Assembly: GCA_001970855.1 (NCBI GenBank)
Contig: LSSN01002690.1
Location: 1 to 30,850 of the forward strand
From: Smittium culicis
Taxonomy: Eukaryota > Kickxellomycota > Harpellomycetes > Harpellales > Legeriomycetaceae
Direction: 5' to 3'
DNA: 30,850 nucleotides
Shown here: piece by piece, positions 20,440 through 30,850 of the stretch
How positions within the stretch are numbered: the stretch's first letter is position 1
How the letters are laid out: every line of letters begins with the position of its first letter
Program-made: the position numbers and the translations under genes
The notes under the pieces: generated by a model
What the model was told of the DNA's origin: nothing
The model's input: only the letters and a program-made list of their open reading frames with translations
Database searches by the model: none

Positions 20440-22330
20440 TCTATTACTAAATTTTATAAAAGTGGAGGTAATGGATCTACCTGTCCGAGGTCCTGTTTTA
20501 TTTCTATTGGTCGAATTAGTTATTGATTTATTTCAATTGAAGTTTTCGGGATAGAATATAAGCACCAGATCCTACTAATAAATTATTGACTGAAGCCAAA
20601 TATTTCAAGAATTTCTAATAAATAATCCCGGTTTACTCTATCATAGGAATTTTTTTGCCTAATATTAATATGTAACCATTGATATTCTCTGGATACATTT
20701 TGCAATTTTCAATTAAGAACTTTTTTGAGAGTGCATTATCAAAAATACTTGTTATTTTAATCAATACTGATTGATTTTGATTTACTATACCTCCAATCAA
20801 TATTCGAATTCTTTTGGTGAGAATATAGGGGATATAATTTTATGTCTGGATTATAAAAGGATAATGGTCTGAAATTTTTCAATTTTTTTAGATCTCCTTT
20901 TTTTTTTGGAATTAGTATAATAATCGAGCCACTTGTAAAATTATTCCACTTTTCTATTTTCAGAGTATTATTAAAAATTTCCTTTAAATTTTTGGCTATT
21001 TTTTAAATACGAATTTTTATAGAATTCAAAAAAAATGTCATCAGGGCATGAAGATTTATTGTTACGGGAAACAGTGATTGGTTTTGTTACTTCATCACAC
21101 TCTACATATTTTTATAGTTAATTTAATTCTGCTGTTTTTATTTTTTTTAATGCATACTTGTTAAGAAGTTAGATTAGCTCTCTAAATTTTTCCCTCTATT
21201 TTAAACTATATTGGAATAAAATATATTGCATATACCATTAATTCATACCCTATTTTCTATACTTTTGAATATTCATAGATTAATTAGTCAATTTCTTTCT
21301 TTTTTTTCTTCATTTTGAGCACACCAAAAAATACTTGTTTGAATTTTAATTTTTCTCAGCCCTATTGAATATGGATCTTATAATCATGCCATCCAGTAAT
21401 TCCTTTTTGATTTTAACTGATTTTATTTCTGCATCATTTAATTCTTTTTTATATAATATTTTAGCCTTTTCATTAATTTTACCAGACTTTAATGTATTTT
21501 CGTATATTTTATTCGCTTCTTCCAACGTGCCTATTGCTTTTATTTTGGAATCAACTTTGCCGTATTTGATGTAAAATATTTTATGTTTTTATTTTATATT
21601 CACCTAGCCATTAAGAGATTTGGTTTTTGTGTTTAGTACTTTGGTTATTTCAGTTAATATATTTTTATTATCCAATAATTATGCGTTTAGCTTCCAATAG
21701 TATAAATATGTGTTTTCTCTTTCATATAAAATTTTATTTTGAGTTTAATGTATTTATGATAAAAAAATTCTGATTAGAAAATATCAATTATTGAATTTTT
21801 TTAGAGTATTATTGGATATAAGGATGTGATATACTCATGATTTTTATTAACTAGATAATTCGTACCAGGTATAAATTATTTCCTCTTTTTTTATTTCGCT
21901 TATCAAGTTTTTTAGCTTAAGGATTTTTATTAATTTCTCCATATGTACCTATTCTCTTTTTTTTTTTTTGCTGTTTTTATGGGGGAACTATCTCACTTTT
22001 AATTCCCGATTTTATTCATTTCTTTCATTAATATTCGTTCTTCATTTTTTTTATTGTATATTAAATTATTTAATATAAACCCTGTATCATAATTCTTTCA
22101 TTTTTGTTATTTTTTAGGTACAGGTTTAAAAGTTTTATTTTTTATTTTTTTAAACCTCAATTATGGTGGATTTAATCTCCCCTTGAAAGAAGGCGATTTT
22201 CATTATAATACTATAATCATCGCTATTAATAATTGCAGCAGTCTATTTTACCATGATAATTTTTCGTTCAGCAGAAAGAAAAAACAGGAACGTCGATATT
22301 TTTGATATATATTTCTTGTAAGCAAAATAT
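20440..22330 (-). mobile_element. Decayed APE-type LINE (non-LTR retrotransposon)
   Basis: On the minus strand the ordered blocks of a LINE ORF2 can be read through many stops and shifts. APE endonuclease: CLQEIYIKNID near 22327-22292, IIYTWYELSS near 21880-21850 and VYHILISNN near 21834-21808. Linker: IIRSIFNRAEKN followed by KYFLVCSK near 21384-21310 (compare RS..W.E.GEKNSKYF). Reverse transcriptase: NKSSCPDDIFFEFYKN near 21062-21014, KKKGDLKKLKNFRPLSF near 20912-20860 and DLGQVDPLPPLL near 20495-20460 (compare RQGDPLSPLLF). The order fixes the strand. The copy is inactive; borders are approximate and may reach 23.6 kb. Confidence 0.7.
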
Positions 22331-22476
22331 TTATAATTTAATATCTCTTTTTAGATATGATAAAAAAAACTCTGGAAAATTTTTTATGCAGGCTATTAAT
22401 TTCTAGCTAAACGTTTTTATTTTTATAATATCCATTATTATTTACTCAATTTTTTTGTATTCGATTTGTTTTTTTT

Positions 22477-22488
22477 GGGGGGGGGGGG
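22477..22488 (+). repeat. G12 homopolymer
   Basis: Twelve consecutive G after a T run, then TTTGGG. It lies upstream of the APE block of the minus-strand LINE. Confidence 0.9.
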
Positions 22489-23238
22489 TTTGGGTTAATT
22501 TTTTTTTGATTCTTAAAAAAGTCATAAAAACAGTTTAGTTCCATTTCTACCTCTCTAAAATTATTTTCTTCCTCATTAGTCATTTTATTCTACGATATCT
22601 TCTTTCATAAGAGAAAATTTTGGGTTAGACACTTTCCTAAATGCATCAATGTTTCCAATTGTTTTCCCAATTTTCTTTTTTTTTTTCTGGAAGTTTAGAT
22701 ATGTTATTTATTTTATTTAATTGTTTAATCTCCATTTTTTGAATTATGTTGAAGGTAATTTTAACGTTTTTAACGATTCTGTTTTTTTATTTATTTTTTT
22801 TACAGTCTTTTTAGGATTGAAATTCTGTACATTTCTCTTCTTGTTACAGTTTTATACTCCGTTTCCAGGCATTGTTTAATTCAGATAAGTTTTTTTCAAT
22901 TTTATCTTTAAAGTTTTCACATTGATATTTCAAATGCTCTTCTTTTTTTGCAATATGTGCAGAATTGTTAGGCTCCTTCTACAGTAATAATAATTTAACG
23001 TCAATTACCTCCAACGAGTAAGAAATATGGGCATCTTTTTTGATTTTAAAATTAATTTTGATGCTTTTATATGGGAACGCAATAATTTTTTGAATTTTAT
23101 GGCAGTAATATCAAGAGCTTCTCATATTTTTGAATGCTCATCATATGCTTTTTTGGCTACTTAACAATATATTAAACCAAAATATGATTACATTGAATAT
23201 TTTTAAATTCTTTAGAATACTCTGTAGTTTCTAAAATT

Positions 23239-23618
23239 TCAAAAACTTTTTCCATTATATTTTATATTTACTTTTTTTGCATTTTCGAGATCAATACCAC
23301 TTATGAATTTTAAAAATGTAATTTTTCTTCGATTTTCTATTTCGATGCACGTTTTGATATCTAAAAATTGAGTTATTATACTTTCCACGACCTCATAAAT
23401 GTTTTGGTCGATTCTCTTATAGATAATACTAACTTTAGGAAACAAAACACACAAACATGCATTTTTTCTTTGTATAAGATCGTTCCCTGTTTTCTCTTAT
23501 AATAGTGATACTGGAATGAATTAATTTGCAATATTATTATTAGTATCACGAGAATTAACTCTTGAACTAACAAAATCAGCCCAGTTGTGATTTTCTCCTT
23601 ATTGATACTAATATTCAT
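23239..23618 (-). other. Possible ORF1 remnant of the minus-strand LINE
   Basis: Two overlapping minus-strand frames lie upstream of the APE block. One reads EVVESIITQFLDIKTCIEIE followed by NRRKITFLKF, which loosely recalls the RRM-type region of L1-like ORF1 proteins (an acidic helix, then an ENARR-type turn). The match is weak. Position and strand suit an ORF1 remnant. Confidence 0.25.
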
Positions 23619-23858
23619 AATTTCTATTTCTTATATCGATCATGAATATTAGAATTTAAATTTTAACGCCTTCAAATTGGTCTGTTTGCATCTTCCCACC
23701 CTTAAAATAGAGAGAGAGTTTAACTAATATTTTTTTAACTACCTTTTTTTTTCTATGGTTTTTTTTTGTAATTATAACAATTCAATTAAAATTTAATTTT
23801 TGTATATTTGCTATTTTTTATTATTTATTGAATTTATATCATTTCCAATGATTCTTAG

Positions 23859-24400
23859 TTATACGATCCCACATATTTATATTATTGGGATAATGTTTTG
23901 AGCAAAAAAACTCGATTGTTTCCAATTGGTGATTTTAACATCTTTACTGAATTCAAGTGATAGGAAAATTTATTCGGGGTATTATGATCGATAATAAGAG
24001 TGTTATCTACCGCTGATATTTTTTGAGCTTTATTTTTATTTAAAGCTCTTTTGAATAAAATACAAGAGCGAATATGTGTGATATTTTGATAAGTATAAAA
24101 TAATAAACTTGTTAAATTTTATTGTATGATTTATTCTGTTATTTGATGTATGAAATAATTTTGATTGTATAGTAAAAATATTGTTAATTGACTGAGAATT
24201 CCGCGAAAATTTTAATTTTATATCTTCAAATTAGGATTACAATTAGTTGGATCAAACTAAAATTCACAATTTTCTTGTCAGCGATGGATTATATTTTATC
24301 ACCTTAGGTCTTGTTAATGATCCAAAAAATTCTTATGCGCGAATTTTTTTATGAGTAAAGCGGTAAAATCAGCATTTTCCTCAAATAACCCCTAAAATTT
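23859..24400 (+). mobile_element. APE-endonuclease fragment of a second LINE, plus strand
   Basis: The open stretch 23859-23957 reads LYDPTYLYYWDNVLSKK and then FPIGDFNIFTEF, matching the VYAP..(F/Y)W..L......GDFN pattern of LINE AP-endonucleases. About 350 bp further on, LSAMDYILSP (about 24278-24307) matches the SRIDYIL motif. Stops lie between them. No reverse transcriptase blocks follow on this strand. Orientation is opposite to the LINE at 20.4-22.3 kb. Confidence 0.5.
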
Positions 24401-24420
24401 GGTTTTTAAACCAAATTTTA
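24393..24420. repeat. Perfect 28-bp palindrome (13-bp arms, TT loop)
   Basis: The arm TAAAATTTGGTTT is followed by TT and its exact reverse complement. It could form a hairpin in either strand. No adjacent gene explains it. Confidence 0.8.
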
Positions 24421-26795
24421 TTTTCAATTATATTTATTACTATTATTCTTCCCAAGCCCTAGTAAATTCCTTTCAATAATTTCTAGCTTCTTACAATTAG
24501 TAACAAAATAAATCCGATATAATTTTGGGTATCGCTTCAAAAGACTCGCATGTAAAATAAGAAACATTTTTATAATTGTCTTACAAAGTTTTAATGATCT
24601 TAGATTGGTTGATAATGGTTATTTTTATTTATGTGATACATCCCATTTCCTAATCACAATTTATTTGGGACCTTTATTCTTGAATGTGCTGATTATCCAT
24701 TAATAGAATATTATATCTCAGATACTTATATCCCTAATGATGAGATATTTCGCAAAGACAGATTCAGCGTATTCGGTTAACATTTTAATTATATTATTTA
24801 GAGCTATTTTTAATAAATTAAAGATGTAATTACTTTTATATACCTGAATGAATAAAACTATTAACAAACTTAAAAGTGAACAATAGATCCTGTATATTTA
24901 TAGATATAAGGAGCAGAGAATTTGGAATCGAAATCTAGATTCAAAAAATAATTTGACTATATTATTCAATTAAACTGTAAAAAAATAATTGTATAAGAAA
25001 AATTCAATCTAATTTCAAAAAATTTCTATCAATGTGGCAAATCTAATTTAGACTTTTCTTATAAAAAAATTATTTTGTGACTCGAAATTAATCATATCAA
25101 ATTGTGAAAGCCTATTGAAAATAATTTATTATTGGTAAAATTGAATCTTTATTTTCCCTCTTGAATATATTTTCCTAGTTATTTAAATAAAATTTAACTC
25201 ACTATATACTTTTTTTAAATGTAATAAATTTCATGTTCAAGAATAAATACAAAAAATGTAAAATTGTATACACAAAAAACCGTAGTGCTATTGATTTGGT
25301 CTTTAATCAAGTATTACAGAATCTTTTTTATTTATTTTAGGTATAACATGTTTAACAATTAAAAAAAATTTCAAAATAATTTAAATTGATTACGAAATAA
25401 TAACTTGTCTATTTTTTTAATTTACCGCTAAAATATTTATTATATTTATTCAGAAACTATAAATAAATTTTCAATCTTCAAATATAATTTTTTTTTTTTG
25501 ATAAACTACTTAAACTTATAAAAATTCAATAAAAATAAAGATTTACGATAGTAATTTATAATCAAATAATCAATTATAAATAAATATTGCGATTTTGACT
25601 ATTTGATAAATCATAGAAACTTTTTTTTTTTCCGTCGAATAAGTTTATTTAATATTCCAGATATTGATAAAACACTTAGTTATAATATAAGTCTAGAGTT
25701 ATTCAACAATTGAGATTATAAAAATCATTTAAGCATCTTTTCCGCGCAAAAACAAGAAAGTCTTATTTTAATAGTTCTTGAGAGTTTGCACACTTTGAAA
25801 TAATATAGCCATTTATTCATATTATTTTATATAAAAAAATGAAAGAATTCCGCTTTATTTATATTAAATAAATACATCCCTCCACCCTCAAATAAACATA
25901 TATAATATGATCGATTAATGTCATGATTTATCCAGAATTAATAGTTATATTAAAAATCTTTTAATTTTGCTCAATAATATTCACTATTTTATTCTTTTAA
26001 TCAGTTTAAATTTATAAGAATGTATTTTATATAAATTACTAATACCTTTATGAAGTTGAATTATATCTCATTATTTATTATTGAAAAGTTCTGATTTAAT
26101 ATGAAATTGTATATTTAACACACTTAAGAAATAAGTATAAAGTTCAAGCTGTTACTGTGTTCATTAATATTAGAGATGTATTATAGAGTGGTGAGTTTTA
26201 TAAAAAAATTAAATTAACCACAAAAGAAAAATTATGTATTCATTTTTTTATAAGAATACCTGCATTTGTAAAAAATGCTAGTGAATAATAATTTTTATAA
26301 AAATATTGAGGTTTTTTTAACGTCAAATTAAACTTTTGACTAATTGAAAACAAAGTTTTGTAATCTGATCAAAATTCTGTGTTAATTACTATAAAATAAA
26401 ATAATTATTGAATATAATGATAAAATAAATTTATACTATATTGGTATATAGTATAATATTATTTAGAGACTACTAAAGATGGCTCGTAATTTTTTTTTTA
26501 GTTTCTAAGTGCGGATTTTCATTAAATATACTGCGAGTATGAAACTGATATAATTAAAGTCGCAATACCGGCAAATCAAACATAAAAATTTTAACCAACC
26601 AAGTATTTATGGATTGTATCTTTATGAGGCTATTGGCCAATATGACCAAAATAAAAATACGTACATTTAAATCGCAAAAACCAAAAATTCCTGATTTAAT
26701 AATACAGTATAAAAAAATTCAACATTTGGTTTGTAGCAACTTTGATCATTATTTATTTTTTTTTTTACAAAGTAAACTTATAAAGTCACAAAAGA
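24421..26795. other. AT-rich gene desert, second part
   Basis: No supported gene is seen. It is extremely AT-rich with many runs of A and T. The promoter of the APC4 gene should lie in its last few hundred bases; a 66-codon frame at 26609-26809 overlaps the APC4 start and has no recognisable content. Confidence 0.5.
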
Positions 26796-29700
26796 ATGAT
26801 CGATACTAAATTTATACATAACTTCAATAATTCGCAAAAAAAGCTTATTACCGAAATAAGTATAGAGTCCAATTCGAATAACAAGGAAACTTACGTTCTA
26901 CTAGATAAGAAAGAAAAAGCAGAAATAAACCAAAACAACGATGATCACATAAATAAGCCTTACTTACTCTCACAAAATCCAGTATTTGAAATATTTGCAT
27001 TTGCTCACGACCATCTTATTAAACTATTCAGAATAAAAGACGGAGAGCTTATATTTTCTGTTTCAAAACGAAATTCAGGGACAAAATTACCGTTTGGGTT
27101 TTCAAGACTCCAGTTTAAACATGGATTAAGAAAAAGCAAGGACGAAGATTATGTCTCATCCATAAGCTGGAGACCTGATGGTATAAAAGATTTACTTTTC
27201 GACAAACTTATATAGGTTTTAGCGCTAATATAAAATCTAATATCGGTAAACTGGTTTAACTAGGGAAAGCACTGGTTGTATTATTCTCTAACTTCAAGGT
27301 TGAAATCCTTAATTTTCAAAATGGAAAGATTCTTAGCAGCTTTTTCGTTGAAAAAAATACAAATCTCGTGAAATTAGGTATAAGCTACCAAAACTTGTTC
27401 CTTAAGTGGATTTGTCTTACTTCTGAAAAAATACTAAATGAAAATGTAAGTATATATCATCATATTTGTTTGCAATCTCTTTAAAAGCATGTCTACTGAT
27501 ATCAATTATGGGTATGTTTTAATTAATTAGCAAGATAACGATCCTTTAATTATGAAAAAAGTCAAGGAAATAGCAAAAGAATATTATTCATCCATACTAG
27601 ACACTTTTAAGTAAAATTTTATTACTATGTTTGTTTAAATGTGCTTTGAATTTAGCTTAATTTTTATACATTTTATCCGAATAATTTATTTATAATAGAA
27701 CCGATAGTAGCTCGCCTATCAATGTGCTTGCTATCTTTTTAAGCAATGGATCATTGTATTTATGGTATATCTATGAGTTTATAATTTTTCATATTAAACT
27801 GTATATTGTGACGAAAATTAACTTTATTATAAAATTCTGGAATAATTATAGCATTGATGGTGTGTATGTAACAAAAAAATTCAATTTGATAGAAAATAAA
27901 ATAGAAAAAATCTTGCCTTCAAGCGAAAATGTATATATTTATCGTATTTTTATCTTTTCGTTGTGTATATTCTGATTTAATAATGGCTGAAAATTTTATA
28001 GATAAATTTTAATATCGAATTTTTGGACATCTCTGAAGATATGGAACGTTTTTCAATCGTGCTTTGTGAAAAAAATGATACTAAATTACCTGCTATTACT
28101 AACATAAATAATACCGAAACACTTTATCACTATTACTTTGATACTGAGCTTAATTATGAATTCATTAAAAATAAATTTTCAAAGATTTCAATGCTTACAT
28201 CTTCCATTTTAGAAACAGTCAGCTCATTGAAAGCAATCTCGTCAAAAATAGAAAATTCATATAGCCAGCTAAGGAACGAGTATCTCAACCTATCTATGAT
28301 TAAAGACGATTTTAACCAATTGATTCTTGATAATGGAATTGAGACTTCTACATCTATGTATGATCAAATTCTGAGAGTTTTAACCACTGGAACTGCACAT
28401 AATGCCACAATTCAGTTTTTTTTAACTAAGCTTAAAAAAAAGGTTCAAAAATTTACCCTTTTTAGTAATTCTCACAATGAAAGCTGATGTAAAAACTATT
28501 TTTGTTTCAGAAAGGATAATTTAAATGAAATTTATTAACAACCTACTTTTAGGAATTAAAAAGAAAAGCCGCAGAGTATGAAAATGAATCGAATAATATT
28601 ATAAAATATAGCAATGAAGCTCAAGACAAAATACAGAGTTTAATCAACAACTTTTCAAAACATCGAGCTACACTGATAATGTAATTTTTTTCGCAATTTT
28701 TTATTTATAAAAATTAAATGTATATATTAATTTTTATTTATTAGAGCCAATCAAATCGAAATCGATGAAAGCATCAAAGATATTATGAATATAATTTATT
28801 TGGCGATTTGGCTTTATAGCAGGATAGAAAATATGAGAATTGTTTCAAAAAATAGTAACAGGAATTTTAGCATGCTTATAAATTGGCTTGTCTATGCTAT
28901 GGAAGATCTAGAGCTACAGAACGATCTAGCTAAGGATATAGACATTGTTGAAGATGACGCACAACCTAACCCTTATTCTGATAGTCTAACTTTACTTGCG
29001 GAGGTTCTAGGTCATTTTTTTATGACAAAAGAAGAATTGATACTAGACGATACCAATTCTACCAGATATAAAAACAAAAAAGTCACTGATTTCATGTCAA
29101 AATTTTTTATTGATAGCGTAACAGATGAAGAGGTTGATCCAAGATATTTTAATGCTTTTTTTAAGCCTGTTTGTAATTTACATTATGATAGAATTGAGTG
29201 TACTTGTGTAGAAGACGGAGTTCCTATAGATATGGTAAGGTCTAGCATAACGCGTAACGATTTATTGGAAAAATACTTTAAATTTTTGCTAGATGGTCCC
29301 AAACTTACGTCTGATGACGATCCTACCGTTATATCGCCATATAAACTAAATAGCATACATGCAGAATTTTCGAAAACATTTTCATCATTACCAAAAAAGT
29401 CGGAATTAAACGAGTTTCTCAAAAAATATAGAGATTTGTTCCTGAGAAATGCCGAAACAACGAAAACAGATTCGGGCCTACCTAAATTATACTTTCATTC
29501 GAAAGAAGTTTTTGAAAAATATAATTATTACATAGGAACTAGCTATAACTCACCAGTACCAACGGTAATGGAGACAATTGAATATATTTCAAGTTTTGTA
29601 AGTTCTACATTGGAGTCTTTAGTGCCAGACTATCGCGATCTGACCTATTCTGGAAAAGTGGAGGAAAATATCAATGAATCATTTGGAAGAATTATGAAAT

Positions 29701-30584
29701 TATCCAAATTTACTAAAAAATCAAATTTTAAAGGTGCATTGAAATGTACTAGCTACGATAAACATGGGAATCTAGCAACATTTAAATGGGGTGGGTTGAT
29801 ACGATCACTAGACAAAGATCCAGAATCTTTCAGTATTGCTAAATACGTTTACTCTGAAAATCAATCATCAGATATTAGTATAGATCCTAGTAGTGTATTT
29901 TTATCCTTTGAAGTAGGGGTCAAAAAATCTGATAATGTTAATGTTAGGTATATGGCTAATATATTATCAGTTCATTGTGTATCAAATGGGGTTAATGAAT
30001 ATAGATTTATAAACATTCATAACTTTGAATATTTAAGAAACGACATTATAGTTACTCTATTCTCCACTCAGGGTAATTTTTTTTACATAATGGCTTTTCC
30101 CTTTCTGTTTAATGCTAGGTATTTTACTCAATTAATTTTTTTTTTATTATATCGATAGGTGTAGATGGTTATTGGATTGGTCTTATAAAATTGAAACAAG
30201 AGACTCAGAATGATAAAAACGAAAATAAGAACGATGAAAATATTAAAATTATAAAGGTAATAAATGAAACCAGAAAAATCACTTTTAAATTAACTTTTTA
30301 TGGCAAAACTTTTTTTAAAGAAAAAAAATAATATTTGTTATATATAATTTATATTGATCCATTTTAACTTTTTTATAAGCTATCATTTTACTACAGTTTA
30401 ATATTCCTTTTGTCTAAAATAGGACTCTGAGTGCTTAATAGATTCTGTATATCTAGGAGATTCGGGGTCTATTGGGAAAGATATAAGGGTAGATGTTGCA
30501 AATAACAGTCGGCTGCTGGTTGTATTATCTGACATTGATAAGGGTTCTTGGAGGTGTTTTAGTATCGATAAAAGCGTCTTATAG
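26796..30584 (+). CDS. APC4: Anaphase-promoting complex subunit 4 (APC4)
   Basis: Ten exons: 26796-27180, 27264-27445, 27531-27610, 27699-27764, 27852-27930, 28002-28442, 28553-28680, 28745-30072, 30159-30256, 30423-30584, about 982 aa. All junctions are GT..AG and keep frame; the sixth donor (GTTCAA) is weak. Residues 120-155 (ISWRPDGKALVVLFSNFKV) form the APC4 N-terminal WD40-type blades. Residues about 316-411 and 412-507 follow the APC4 helical domain, including LRVLTTGTAHNATIQFFLTK and FSMLINWLVYAM. The last exon (VDVANNSRLLVVLS..RCFSID) matches the final blade. Role: scaffold subunit of the nuclear APC/C ubiquitin ligase that drives mitotic exit. It is longer than human APC4 (808 aa) through Asn/Lys-rich insertions. 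Codon use is very AT-rich. Confidence 0.88.
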
Positions 30585-30850
30585 TATGATATTTGATAAG
30601 TAAGAACCTATACAATTAGATTGTTAATTTATTGATATTTTTATGGCACATTTACTGAGTGTTGCACAAGTAAATATATGTATACTATATTAAATAGGAG
30701 TTCTTATGGAATCAGAAAACTTCTAATAGATCTTTTCAAATTTAAAGCAAGTTTTTTTAATATACCCAATATAATTATTTTTAAAAATTTTATATTTAGC
30801 ATTTATAGCATTTTTTTTATCTATTTTTTTTTTTTTTTTTTTTTTTTTTT
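30585..30850. other. APC4 3' flank ending in a poly-T run
   Basis: AT-rich sequence after the APC4 stop codon, with a T-rich end from about 30808 and an uninterrupted T run over roughly the last 25 bases. This looks like an assembly edge at a homopolymer. Confidence 0.6.

Noticed and set aside
21365..21574. Plus-strand 69-codon frame
   Set aside because: It is the antisense of the LINE linker region read on the minus strand.
29183..29422. Minus-strand 79-codon frame
   Set aside because: It is antisense to APC4 exon 8, which is well supported.
30073..30158. Read-through of APC4 exon 8 to the stop at 30158 as the gene end
   Set aside because: Splicing at 30073 and 30159 keeps frame and adds downstream exons that match the APC4 C-terminus, so the read-through tail is intron.
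1..30850. tRNA, rRNA, CRISPR array or secondary-metabolite cluster
   Set aside because: I found no B-box-like tRNA sequence, no rRNA core sequence, no regularly spaced repeats, and no set of co-located biosynthetic genes.

Overview
The window reads as a fragment of an AT-rich fungal nuclear genome. The evidence is an AreA/Gaf1-type nitrogen GATA factor with its fungal N-terminal domain, short introns (about 64-166 nt) with GT..AG ends and in one case a TACTAAC branch point, eukaryote-only genes (an APC/C subunit, a WKF-domain nucleolar-type protein), and decayed Ty3/gypsy and APE-type LINE retroelements. An early-diverging lineage is a guess from composition; I cannot name the species. The + strand ends in a poly-T run, which looks like a contig end.

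Layout. 1-225: 3' end of a PHYHD1-like phytanoyl-CoA dioxygenase (+). 738-1871: GC-rich inositol monophosphatase (-). 2921-3351: small two-exon basic protein (+). 4408-7765: three-exon GATA transcription factor (-), 1027 aa when joined. 7766-10355: long divergent intergenic region. 10356-11669: four-exon WKF-domain (C7orf50-like) protein (+). 11670-26795: a 15-kb AT-rich gene desert holding a dead Ty3/gypsy pol fragment (about 17.75-18.94 kb, +), a dead LINE (about 20.4-22.35 kb, -, possibly to 23.6 kb) and an APE-endonuclease fragment of what looks like a second LINE (about 23.86-24.4 kb, +). 26796-30584: ten-exon anaphase-promoting complex subunit 4 (+), about 982 aa when joined.

The genes are unrelated housekeeping or regulatory loci (lipid-type oxygenase, inositol phosphate turnover, nitrogen regulation, nucleolar function, mitosis) and show no operon or cluster logic. 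The main items beyond standard genes are a family of about 197-bp TTAA-flanked MITEs with matching terminal inverted repeats (453-650 and 9118-9314, plus a damaged third copy near 2055-2238), a very sharp base-composition step between the GC-rich left end and the rest, and the stack of decayed retroelements in the desert. I found no rRNA, tRNA, CRISPR array, or convincing novel defence or biosynthetic system.
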